A stretch of DNA of 20,811 nucleotides, taken from Candidatus Dormiibacterota bacterium (lineage in GTDB: Bacteria > Chloroflexota > Dormibacteria > Aeolococcales > Aeolococcaceae). A model generated the notes under the pieces. The model searched no databases. It was not told the origin of the DNA and saw only the letters and a list, made by a program, of their open reading frames with translations. Of the stretch, positions 7,224 to 14,799 are shown piece after piece. The stretch lies in contig PLDZ01000282.1 in NCBI GenBank assembly GCA_003136295.1, forward strand, positions 1 to 20,811. The letters run 5' to 3'. The first letter of the stretch is position 1, and the number at the start of each line of letters is the position of its first letter. The position numbers were made by a program, and so were the translations under genes.

Positions 7224-8207
7224 ATGACGACGGAGCCGCAAGGGCAGCCTGGCGCCGGTGGCATCGCCGAGCCAGGCCCGGTCAAAGCAATCGGTGTCGT
7301 CATCCCCGCCTACAACTCGGCTCGCACACTGGGTGCGGCCCTGGCATCGGTGGCGGCACAGACGCTCCTACCGGTGGCGGTCGTGGTTGGCGACGATCAC
7401 TCCGACGACGAGACCCCGGCTCTCGCGAAGCGATGGCAGAGGTTGCTTCCCGTCGTGGTCGTGACGCTGGATCGAAACGCCGGCCCGGCGGCCGCTCGAC
7501 GCGCTGCTATCGCACGGATCGACGCTCCCTTGATCGCGCTGCTGGACGCCGATGACGTCTGGCTCCCCGACCACCTCGAGACCCTCGCGGCGCTGCATGC
7601 CCGGAACGGCGGCCTCGTCTGCGCGGATGCGCTCCGGTGGCATCCCGGTGAGGGCATTCGCGATCAGACCCAACGAGACCACTTTCCGATTCCGCCGCCC
7701 GAGCACCAGCTGCTCGACATCCTGCGGCACAACTTCGTCTCCATCGGCGCCCTCTTTGCGCGGGTTGCCTACGACAACGTCGGCGGCTTCCGTGACGGCG
7801 TCTCGGGAGCCGAGGACTGGGACCTGTGGATTCGGATGATCCGGGCCGGTCTCCGGGTGCACGGTGCCACGGCGCCTACCCTGCTCTACCGCGTGGAGTC
7901 GAGTGGGCTCAGCAACCGCCCAGATATCTTCGACACCTATGTCCGGGTGCTCGAGCGCGCCTGGCAGGAAGCCGGCGACGACCAGCAACGTGCTGCGGCA
8001 CGTGCAGCACTCAATTGGATGAAAAGCCGGCGCTCCCTGGCTGCGGCCTACGCACACGCGCGAGCGAACCGGCCATTTAGGGCGAGAGGCGCTGCGCTGG
8101 CGTGTCTGCCCGGCTCGCCGCGCATCGCTCTGGAGGCAGCCGCCATCCTGGCGTCGCCATCCATTGCGGTAAGGATGGGCGACGCCGCTCGCCAACGGCG
8201 TTGGTGA
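7224..8207 (+). CDS. Family 2 glycosyltransferase
   Basis: Cytoplasmic GT-A fold glycosyltransferase of 327 residues. After a short Gly/Pro-rich leader it has GVVIPAYNSARTLGAAL (24-40), VVVGDDHSDDET (53-64), NAGPAAARRAAI (85-96) and the metal-binding DADD (108-111). An acceptor-side AEDWDLWIRM (196-205) follows, the acidic ED being the usual catalytic-base region of GT2 enzymes. The C-terminal ~90 residues are Ala/Arg-rich and not recognised. The ATG at 7224 is chosen because similarity begins shortly after it and a TACCCT box precedes it; an in-frame start at 7137 lies within divergent pseI. Its stop overlaps the flippase start (GTGA), so transfer and export are probably coupled. Donor and acceptor cannot be read from sequence. 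Confidence 0.9.
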   Translation: MTTEPQGQPGAGGIAEPGPVKAIGVVIPAYNSARTLGAALASVAAQTLLPVAVVVGDDHSDDETPALAKRWQRLLPVVVVTLDRNAGPAAARRAAIARIDAPLIALLDADDVWLPDHLETLAALHARNGGLVCADALRWHPGEGIRDQTQRDHFPIPPPEHQLLDILRHNFVSIGALFARVAYDNVGGFRDGVSGAEDWDLWIRMIRAGLRVHGATAPTLLYRVESSGLSNRPDIFDTYVRVLERAWQEAGDDQQRAAARAALNWMKSRRSLAAAYAHARANRPFRARGAALACLPGSPRIALEAAAILASPSIAVRMGDAARQRRW

Positions 8208-9718
8208 CCTCAGACCAGCTGCCGGTCGAAGCCGGGGTGCCCGACCCGCTCGAGAGCCTCGGCCTGCGGCGGATCCTTCGGTCGGCGTCGGGCCTGTCCG
8301 GTGCCTCGCTGATCGGCTCCGTGCTTGCCGTCGGTGCCGGGTTTCTCGCTGCACACTGGCTCGGGCCCGCTCGATACGGCGATGGGCAGTTCGTGCTGCT
8401 GATCTACCTCTACGCGACGTTGATGCGAAGCGGCGTCTTCGAAGGCTCAGTTCGCGCCGTCATCGACCACCTTGCGCACGACCAGCCCGCCGAGGCGCGA
8501 CACGCCCAGAACGTGGGTGTCTCGTTTGAGCTGGTCGTCTCGGCGCTGCCCGGGATAGCGCTCGCCATCGTTGGATTCTTCGTCGCCCCGGGCGCGGTTC
8601 AGCTGGGGCTGTTTCTCGCGCCGGTCGCAGTCGTCGCCTCGAGCGGCAGCAGCTTCCTCTCCGTACTGTGGTCGTCTCGCTCTCGTTTCGATGTGGTCGG
8701 CAAGGTGGCTGTCGCGCAGGCCGTCCTGGGGCCGATTCTCCTCGTCGCGCTGGTCGCGACGATCGGGACACCCGGGATCTTCATCGCTCCAGCCGTGAAC
8801 TCGATTATCTCGGCGGCGCTGTACTTTGTCTTTCGCCCGCCGTTGGAACTCCGTCCATCCTTCGACACGCGGGCTGCGCGCCCCTATCTGCGCGTCGGAT
8901 TCCCGCTTGGTCTGCTCGCGGAGGTCTACTGGGCATACCGGCTCGTCGGCAGCTCGTCGATTGCGATTGCATCGTCGTCATTCGTCCTGGGGCTCTACAC
9001 CTTCGCTGCCGCGCCGATCGCTGTGGCTACGAGCGCCATCGGTGGCATCCAGGCCGTACTCCTCCCCACCGTCTGGCGTGAGCTTGGCCGCGGCGCTTCC
9101 GGACCCGTTTGGACTCGCCACGCCGAGCGCATCACGATCGCGATGGCCCTGATCGCCGCGGCCGTAACGGGGCTGGGCCAGGCCGGGTTTGCCCCGATGG
9201 TGATGGCGTTTCTCCCGAGTTTCGCGCCGTCCATACGGTTGTTCGACATCCTCGCCTTGACGATCCTGCTGCTCCCTGTCGCGACCGTCCCATCACTGGT
9301 GCTCGACTCGAAGCGATTCAACCGCCAAAAGCGACATCTCTCCATCTGGGCCGTCGCGCTTTTGGTCAATGTCGTCGCCAACGTGATCGTGCTTCGAGCC
9401 GGCTGGGGCGCGCAGGCGATCGCAGTGAACGACGTTTGGGTGCAGTTCCTGGTGGTCGTGGTCATCTTCGAGACAGCAGCACCGCACATCTGGGAAGCCG
9501 GCCGACAGCGCGTCGCGCTCTACGTGAAGATGGCGCTCGTGTTGGTGGCGGCTGCCGCGGTGACGCTCGTGCTCGACATGGGAGTGACCGGCCTGCATGC
9601 GGGTCACCTCGACATTGCCGCGACCCTACTCCGCTGCGCTGGCACCGGTCTCGTGTGGGCGGTGATCGCGATCGTCTTGCTTCGACCGAGAAACAGGCTC
9701 ACCACTGCCACGGGTTGA
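8204..9718 (+). CDS. Wzx-like oligosaccharide flippase (polysaccharide biosynthesis protein family)
   Basis: Polytopic inner-membrane protein of 504 residues, predicted to move a lipid-linked oligosaccharide to the outer face of the membrane. After about 20 soluble residues comes the family's first helix pair: ILRSASGLSGASLIGSVLAV, then GFLAAHWLGPARYGDGQF, where LGPARYG is the usual Wzx/MVF N-terminal signature. Roughly 12-14 hydrophobic segments follow, ending with GLVWAVIAIVLLRPRN. Length is typical of Wzx. The GTG at 8204 overlaps the stop of the GT2 gene as GTGA; an in-frame ATG at 8102 lies inside that gene and adds no similar sequence. The last 20 bp overlap the end of the convergent aldo/keto reductase remnant. 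Confidence 0.88.
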   Translation: MTSDQLPVEAGVPDPLESLGLRRILRSASGLSGASLIGSVLAVGAGFLAAHWLGPARYGDGQFVLLIYLYATLMRSGVFEGSVRAVIDHLAHDQPAEARHAQNVGVSFELVVSALPGIALAIVGFFVAPGAVQLGLFLAPVAVVASSGSSFLSVLWSSRSRFDVVGKVAVAQAVLGPILLVALVATIGTPGIFIAPAVNSIISAALYFVFRPPLELRPSFDTRAARPYLRVGFPLGLLAEVYWAYRLVGSSSIAIASSSFVLGLYTFAAAPIAVATSAIGGIQAVLLPTVWRELGRGASGPVWTRHAERITIAMALIAAAVTGLGQAGFAPMVMAFLPSFAPSIRLFDILALTILLLPVATVPSLVLDSKRFNRQKRHLSIWAVALLVNVVANVIVLRAGWGAQAIAVNDVWVQFLVVVVIFETAAPHIWEAGRQRVALYVKMALVLVAAAAVTLVLDMGVTGLHAGHLDIAATLLRCAGTGLVWAVIAIVLLRPRNRLTTATG

Positions 9719-9953
9719 GAACGCGCTCCGGAAGCACCCGTATCCGTGCGGCGAGCTCGCGCACTGCCTGGTAGCGCTCGGAGACGAGGGCCCACTCGGC
9801 AAGGCACTCGTGCAGCTGCTCAACCGCCTCAGCACCGATCAACACGCCGGCCCCGGGCGTGCCGTACGCGTAATACAGGAATGGCGCAAATGATTGCCAA
9901 CCGCGGCTCGCGGCGAACTCCCTGATCTGGATGAGCCGGGGAGCCGCACATGA
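9699..9953 (-). pseudogene. 5'-truncated aldo/keto reductase remnant (C-terminal ~85 residues)
   Basis: The minus strand reads about 85 codons ending in ...VLNPWQW and TGA 9699-9701. The order is RLIQIREFAASRGW, an aromatic helix FAPFLYYAYGTPG, the strand GVLIGAEAVEQLHECLAEW, and ELAARIRVLPERVLNPWQW. This is the typical C-terminal end of aldo/keto reductases (an LxEFAxxRGW helix, then PGVxxVLIGAxxxEQLxENL). Nothing of the N-terminal barrel, the catalytic Asp/Tyr/Lys/His or a start codon is present, and the frame loses coding character upstream of about 9953. Such reductases are known neighbours of SpsF-type genes in sugar clusters, so this may be a decayed former member. The family call is by pattern only. 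Confidence 0.5.
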
Positions 9954-10035
9954 TCCCAACCTGACTGACGGATCACGCTGTCGTGAGGGTTGAATCGCGT
10001 CGGCGGAGACCCGAGGCATCCGCGATACTTCCCCG

Positions 10036-12285
10036 ATGCCACGCCGCGCGATCGCACCAGCATCGTTCGTTGTCGCGGTGGTCCTGGCGATCTGGCTCGC
10101 GTCGGGCGTCAGCGCCGGCGACATCGCCAAGTTCATCGGATACGAGATCGCTTTCGTCTTCGTTCCAGGAGCCGCGTTGTTGTGGGCACTGCGAGGACGG
10201 CGGCACGGACCGCTGCTCACTATCGGACTCGGGTGGCCGATCGGCCACACCCTGGAGATCCTCGCCTTCAGCGTGACCGCGTCGATCGGGTTACGTGGTC
10301 TGTTTGTCGTCTACCCGATTGTCGTCGCGGTTCCGTGCGCCCTCGTTATCTGGCGTAGGTCACCGCGCGAAGTCAGCGACGCAAACGACGAACCGATGTC
10401 GGGCCGGGTTCTCTGGGCAGCAGCTGCAGCGATGGCACTCGGAATTGCGTACCTGGCATTTGCTTTCTTTCCGCAGGCACCACTCCCGTCACTGTCCCAG
10501 TCGGTCCAGTACTTTCCGGATTTCCAGCACTTCATCGGGTTGACTGCGGAGGCCAAGAACCATTGGCCGGCAACGAGCCCCGGTCTGTCTGGGTTCCCAC
10601 TGCATTACGAGTGGTTCGTCTTCGATCACATGGCGGCAATCAGCCAGGTGACGGGAGTGGGGATACCAATGATTGGTTTCAGGCTGGATTTCATTCCGAC
10701 ATTACTTGTATTGGGGTGTCAACTCATGCTGCTGGGCCGGTTCGTCGGCCGTTCTGCCTGGACGGGTGTGCTTGCCATCGTTGTTGTGTTCCTTCTCGGG
10801 CCATTAGATCTAACCAAGGACCTTGACGGACCGAGCCCGTTTTTCGATCAGTTCAACTTCCACCTCTGGGCGAGCTGGACCTTTGCCTTTGGACTGATGT
10901 TTCTTCTGGCGTTGCTGTATCTGCTGACCGAGCGACTACGAGACTCGTCGTGGCGTTCGGGTGCAAGTTTGCGCGCCTGGGTCCTCATCGCGCTCCTGAT
11001 GGTCGGTGCCTCCGGCGCGAAGGCAACGATTCTTCCGGTTGTCATCACCGGCACAGGGCTCTACGGCATGCTCGAACTCTGGCGCCGACGCAGCCTTCCC
11101 GCAAATGCAATCGTGGCTGTCGTACTTGGCGTTGTGATCTTCGTTCTCACCTTCCTCATCGTATACGGGGGAGGCGTCCCCGGGACGGTGATCCAGCCGC
11201 TCGCCGCGTTGAACCGCACGGCGCCGGAGATCGTTGCGTCTCACATCTCGAGCCACGCACTCCGCGACATCGCCCGGCTCATCGGCTATGCCGTCAGTCT
11301 GGCCGGCATCCTCCTCCCTCTCGCCGGCGTGCTGTACCTGTTCCGACGCCGGCATCGGGCGGAACTCCAGAATTTCGCGCTGTGCCTCTGCTTCGTCGCG
11401 GCCGGTGTTCTCATCGCCAACGTCGTCCATCAAGTCGGCTACAGCGAGCTGTACTTTCTCGACACCGGATATGCAGCTGGGACCATCGCCGCGGCGGCTG
11501 GCTTGCGTCTGGCGTGGCTGGATATCGGCACCGACATTCCAATCTCGAGACGCATCGCGGTGCTTGCGTTCGTCGCGTGGACTGCGCTCACCGCCGCCGT
11601 GGTGGTCGTGACGTCGCCGTCGGACGCGCATCCTGCGGGGCTGCTCCTTCGGTATGGAGCCATCGCGGCCGCTGCCGTGATCTTCGTCATGCTGGCAGCG
11701 TTCCTGTTCAGGGCACGCCACGCGCCGGCCCCTGGAGTCATCGCCCTCGCACTTATTCCGATCCTGGCTGTCAGCGTGCTTGCGCTACCCATCCAGCTCG
11801 CGCCGACAGCAGAGAGGGTGCTCGACGGCAAACCGATCACCGTGACCGAGGCGGATCCGCAGACCGTCCGCGGCTTGACGCCTGGGCTCGTCCTAGCACT
11901 CGACTGGCTGCGTGATAACACGCCCATCAGCACGGTGATCGCCGTAAGCAACCATTGGATCGATCCCGCTGAAACGAATGGCCGCTACTACTACTACTCG
12001 GCCTTCTCTGAACGGGAAGTCTTCGTCGAGCCCTACGACCCAGTCGCGTACGGGCTGAACAATCCACCGTTGACTCCGGGTTTCGAGGCGTTCCTGCGCC
12101 GCGTGATATTGAATGACGAGGTCTTCGACCACGCGGACGTCGCAGCTTTGCACATATTAACCAAGCAGTATCACGTACACTTCCTGCTCATCGATCGCAT
12201 CCATCACAATGCTGATCCTGCGTTGCTGCAACTGGGCCGAGTCGTGTTCAGCAATCAGGACGCGACGATCCTGGCGGTGGCCTGA
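10036..12285 (+). CDS. Large polytopic membrane protein with C-terminal extracytoplasmic domain
   Basis: A 749-residue membrane protein. The N-terminus (FVVAVVLAIWLASGV, residues 11-25) is a helix or signal anchor, and about a dozen further hydrophobic segments run to around residue 590. A loop near 150-200 (SVQYFPDFQHFIGL, LHYEWFVFDHMAAIS) sits where GT-C enzymes carry their catalytic loop. The last ~160 residues are soluble, with DWLRDNTPISTVIAVSNH, a tyrosine run (GRYYYYSAFSERE) and LHILTKQYHVHFLLID. This layout is common in actinobacterial membrane glycosyltransferase-like proteins of unknown substrate. I recognise no defining motif, so it could also be a polymerase. The ATG at 10036 follows a GATACT box six bases upstream. 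It stands alone between the reductase remnant and two small hairpins. Confidence 0.88.
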   Translation: MPRRAIAPASFVVAVVLAIWLASGVSAGDIAKFIGYEIAFVFVPGAALLWALRGRRHGPLLTIGLGWPIGHTLEILAFSVTASIGLRGLFVVYPIVVAVPCALVIWRRSPREVSDANDEPMSGRVLWAAAAAMALGIAYLAFAFFPQAPLPSLSQSVQYFPDFQHFIGLTAEAKNHWPATSPGLSGFPLHYEWFVFDHMAAISQVTGVGIPMIGFRLDFIPTLLVLGCQLMLLGRFVGRSAWTGVLAIVVVFLLGPLDLTKDLDGPSPFFDQFNFHLWASWTFAFGLMFLLALLYLLTERLRDSSWRSGASLRAWVLIALLMVGASGAKATILPVVITGTGLYGMLELWRRRSLPANAIVAVVLGVVIFVLTFLIVYGGGVPGTVIQPLAALNRTAPEIVASHISSHALRDIARLIGYAVSLAGILLPLAGVLYLFRRRHRAELQNFALCLCFVAAGVLIANVVHQVGYSELYFLDTGYAAGTIAAAAGLRLAWLDIGTDIPISRRIAVLAFVAWTALTAAVVVVTSPSDAHPAGLLLRYGAIAAAAVIFVMLAAFLFRARHAPAPGVIALALIPILAVSVLALPIQLAPTAERVLDGKPITVTEADPQTVRGLTPGLVLALDWLRDNTPISTVIAVSNHWIDPAETNGRYYYYSAFSEREVFVEPYDPVAYGLNNPPLTPGFEAFLRRVILNDEVFDHADVAALHILTKQYHVHFLLIDRIHHNADPALLQLGRVVFSNQDATILAVA

Positions 12286-12290
12286 GGGTT

Positions 12291-12303
12291 GGCGTTAGAC
12301 GCC
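12291..12303 (+). terminator. Short hairpin just after the 749-residue membrane protein gene
   Basis: GGCGT-TAG-ACGCC is a perfect 5-bp stem, extendable by three G-U pairs, beginning five bases after the stop codon. No U-tract follows, so terminator function is tentative. Confidence 0.3.
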
Positions 12304-12316
12304 GGTGTAGGCAGAG

Positions 12317-12330
12317 TTCGCGTTTGCGAA
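12317..12330. terminator. Second short hairpin in the same gap
   Basis: TTCGC-GTTT-GCGAA forms a perfect 5-bp stem with a 4-nt loop. It follows the previous hairpin by 13 bp, upstream of the epimerase promoter. It could be part of a tandem terminator. Confidence 0.25.
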
Positions 12331-12384
12331 GCCGCTACGAGCGCGTAACTTGCACGACCGTATGGGCTGGCCGTCGGCTGGGGC

Positions 12385-12390
12385 TATACT
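12385..12390 (+). promoter_or_regulatory. Probable -10 box of a leaderless promoter for the epimerase gene
   Basis: TATACT matches the -10 consensus at five of six positions and ends seven bases before ATG 12398, which has no Shine-Dalgarno. It argues against the in-frame ATG at 12350, which lies upstream of the box. Confidence 0.6.
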
Positions 12391-12397
12391 TTCGCCG

Positions 12398-13378
12398 ATG
12401 ACAGGATCGGGACCCGTCACGCGGTGCGTCCTGATTGTCGGATGGGGTTTCCTCGGAGCCACCATTGGCCAGAGACTCCTCGCTGATGGGATCACGGTCA
12501 CCGGGCTGACTCGTTCGCAGACTTCGCGAACCGACCGCGGTCGTCGTGCCGGTGCGCGCATCATTGTCGGGGACGCGCTTCACCCTGAGCTCCTCGACAT
12601 CGCTCTGCGCGATGTCGATCATGTCGTGTTCTCGGCCGGCGGGCACACCCCCGCCGCCGCGGCAGCGCATCCATCTGAGGCAGCCATTGGGATGTTACTG
12701 CCGCTGATGGCCGTTCTCGAGGCGCTGAGCAAGCGCCCGCATGTGGGCATGACCTACATGTCGTCGGGTGGCGCCGTGTATGGCAATCCAGTCCGGCTGC
12801 CGGTCCGTGAAACCGACGCGCCGCGCCCAATCTCACCCTATGGCGCATTACACCTGGCCGCAGAGGGATACGCGGAGATGTCGTCGCGGCGCTCCGGGTC
12901 AACGCTGCAGATTGTTCGATGCTCCAATGTCTATGGCCCAGACCAGGCGCATGATCGCGATCAGGGAGCCGTGGCGATCTTTTTCCACCGCATAAGCCAG
13001 GGAATACCCATTCGAATTTTTGGAGACGGCTCCGCCTTGCTGGACTACGTGTTCGTCGAGGATGTTGCCGATGCCGTGAGCCGCATCGTCGCTGGCCGGA
13101 TCGACACCGGAATCATCAATGTCGGCTCGGGAGCGGGTCTCACCGTCCTTGAGATCGTCGAGGCTATCAGCGGTGCAGCCGGCAAGGCCGCCGTCATCGA
13201 CCACGCGCCCGCGCGCTCGTTCGACGCGCGCTCCAGCGTGCTCGACATCACCCGCGCACAGTCCTTGCTGGACTACTCACCGGCGGACTTTGCACGCGGA
13301 CTCACTGCCACCGCCGCGGCCCACCTCCGCGGCGCGCGTGATCAATCGGCGGACCCGGGCACCCTCGTGAACCACTGA
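12398..13378 (+). CDS. NAD-dependent epimerase/dehydratase family protein with atypical active site
   Basis: Extended short-chain dehydrogenase of 326 residues, related to the nucleotide-sugar epimerases common in O-antigen and capsule clusters. It has the dinucleotide-binding VGWGFLGATIG near residues 14-24, TYMSSGGAVYGNP containing the catalytic-type serine, and IVRCSNVYGPDQ. A substrate-binding RIFGDGSALLDYVFVEDVADAV follows in the standard order. Where the family has YxxxK, this protein has YGALH: Y148 is present but residue 152 is histidine (codon CAC 12851-12853). The reaction is therefore uncertain; it could have altered catalysis or be non-catalytic. The start at 12398 is supported by the TATACT box. 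It converges on the next GT4 gene with only 7 bp between stops. Confidence 0.85.
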   Translation: MTGSGPVTRCVLIVGWGFLGATIGQRLLADGITVTGLTRSQTSRTDRGRRAGARIIVGDALHPELLDIALRDVDHVVFSAGGHTPAAAAAHPSEAAIGMLLPLMAVLEALSKRPHVGMTYMSSGGAVYGNPVRLPVRETDAPRPISPYGALHLAAEGYAEMSSRRSGSTLQIVRCSNVYGPDQAHDRDQGAVAIFFHRISQGIPIRIFGDGSALLDYVFVEDVADAVSRIVAGRIDTGIINVGSGAGLTVLEIVEAISGAAGKAAVIDHAPARSFDARSSVLDITRAQSLLDYSPADFARGLTATAAAHLRGARDQSADPGTLVNH

Positions 13379-13390
13379 CGACGGGTCACG
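13366..13390. terminator. Possible bidirectional hairpin across converging stop codons
   Basis: CGTGAaCC (13366-13373) pairs with GGgTCACG (13383-13390) with one mismatch and a 9-nt loop. It spans the end of the epimerase gene and the stop of the minus-strand GT4. There is no U-tract. Confidence 0.25.
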
Positions 13391-14717
13391 GCTGCGTGAG
13401 ACCCGGCGCGCCGCGGCTGTGTGCAAGCCGCAGATACAGGTCGCGGTGCGCCTCGAGCATCCGCTGCATGGTGAATCGCTGCTCGAATCGAGCCAGCGCA
13501 GCCTGCCTCATCCGAACGGCCACGGCGGGATCGCTCAGTATCCGTGTGATCGCTGTGGTCAGGGCCGCCGAGTCCCGGGGTGGCAGGAGGAATCCGGTCA
13601 CGTTGTCGATGACCGCTTCGGGCATGCCACCGACGTCTGTCGCCACGACCGGCACACCCTGGCTCATGGCCTCGAGCACCACGAGCGGCAGCCCCTCGAT
13701 CTCCGAGGCGAGCACAAAGACATCCGCGGCTCGGAGCAGGTCCCAGGGCTGGCTAAACGACCCGGTGAAGAGCACGCTCCCGGCGACGCCGCGGGCGACC
13801 GCACGCTCGCGTAGGGCCGGCAACTCGGGGCCGTCACCGGCAAGGATCGCCCGGATTCCGGGGAACCGGGCTACAAGCGCGGCCATCGCGTCGACGATGA
13901 CCGCCTGGCCCTTCGTGGGAGTGAAGTTCGCCAGGCATACGATGACGGGAGCGTCGGCCGGCAGGTCGAGCCGCTCACGAGCACCGGGGTCGACGCCATA
14001 CGGGATCGACCGTGATCCCCAGGGGATGATCTCGATGGACTCTCGCCCGAAGCCGCGGTTAACGAGCGCTGTCGCGGGTCGCTCCGCTGGGACGATGAGA
14101 CAGTCGAGGGAATCGGCGAGGCGGCGATCGACCTGCCGTTCCACCGGTTCCAGGATGCTTCGCGGCATCGCCGTGCTGCAGACAGTCATCACTCGGTGGC
14201 TGGCTGTGCTCCTCCCCGCGAGGACGGCTGCCAGAGCGCTCGCCGCGCCCGGGTACCCGCCATTCACAACGTGGAGTACATCGAGATCCAGCGGGGCGAA
14301 GGCGTCGACAAGCCGATGTCGATTCACCGGGAGCGTGAGGTAGCGAAGCGCATCGTGGCCCAGGCGCTGCACGCTCGTGGGCAGATGCGCCGCGTCTGCT
14401 ATCCGGCGAGCTCGCGAATGCCGTGCCTCGGTGCCGAAGGATGCTGATGACGGGCTGTGGTCTTCTATCCCGTTCGTGGCAAGGGCCGTGGCGGGCTCAA
14501 CCACGTTCACCGTGTGCAACCGTACGTCCGGAGCCTTCTCTAGATCCAGGAACTGAGCGAGCACCGGCCAGGGCGGGATGAAGACATGCACCTCGAAGAC
14601 CTCCGGCTCCAGCGCATGCGCGAGGTCGCGGAAGTAGGACTCGGCGCCGCCGATGCGGGGAGCGTAACTGTACAAGCCGACGCGGACCCTCGATGAGCCG
14701 CCCGATGGCCCGTTCAA
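13386..14717 (-). CDS. Family 4 glycosyltransferase
   Basis: GT-B retaining glycosyltransferase of 443 residues. The N-terminal acceptor domain starts with VGLYSYAPRIGGAESYFRDLA (13-33), where the GGAE loop binds donor phosphate in GT4 enzymes. LHVVNGGYPGAASALA (148-163) is shared with the neighbouring GT4. The donor domain has VIVCLANFTPTKGQ, ILAGDGPE and the E-x7-E motif E341/E349 in SEIEGLPLVVLEAM, with VPVVATDVGGMPE after it. The start is TTG at 14717; an in-frame TGA farther upstream and the absence of another start make this the only reasonable choice, but no good ribosome binding site is seen. A five-codon ATG minigene ends exactly over the TTG. It diverges from the GT4 at 14800. Confidence 0.9.
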   Translation of the reverse strand: MNGPSGGSSRVRVGLYSYAPRIGGAESYFRDLAHALEPEVFEVHVFIPPWPVLAQFLDLEKAPDVRLHTVNVVEPATALATNGIEDHSPSSASFGTEARHSRARRIADAAHLPTSVQRLGHDALRYLTLPVNRHRLVDAFAPLDLDVLHVVNGGYPGAASALAAVLAGRSTASHRVMTVCSTAMPRSILEPVERQVDRRLADSLDCLIVPAERPATALVNRGFGRESIEIIPWGSRSIPYGVDPGARERLDLPADAPVIVCLANFTPTKGQAVIVDAMAALVARFPGIRAILAGDGPELPALRERAVARGVAGSVLFTGSFSQPWDLLRAADVFVLASEIEGLPLVVLEAMSQGVPVVATDVGGMPEAVIDNVTGFLLPPRDSAALTTAITRILSDPAVAVRMRQAALARFEQRFTMQRMLEAHRDLYLRLAHSRGAPGLTQP

Positions 14718-14784
14718 GTGTTCGATTCCATGTTCCTCAAAGGGGTCATGCGCCTCATCAGGTCACCTGTCGCGTGCGCCATGC

Positions 14785-14790
14785 TCTAAT
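14785..14790 (+). promoter_or_regulatory. Possible -10 box for the plus-strand GT4 gene
   Basis: TCTAAT matches TATAAT at five of six positions and ends nine bases before GTG 14800. No Shine-Dalgarno is seen before the GTG, so a near-leaderless transcript is plausible. Confidence 0.4.
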
Positions 14791-14799
14791 CCGACCGAC

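Noticed and set aside
8102..8203. Earlier ATG for the flippase gene
   Set aside because: It is inside the GT2 gene and adds no flippase-like sequence. The GTGA overlap at 8204 fits the locus pattern.
10950..11915. A 321-codon plus-strand frame inside the 749-residue membrane protein gene
   Set aside because: It is Arg-rich shadow sequence in another frame of a clear membrane protein gene.
12350..12397. Earlier in-frame ATG for the epimerase gene
   Set aside because: The TATACT box at 12385-12390 lies downstream of it, and the Rossmann motif is at the normal distance from ATG 12398.
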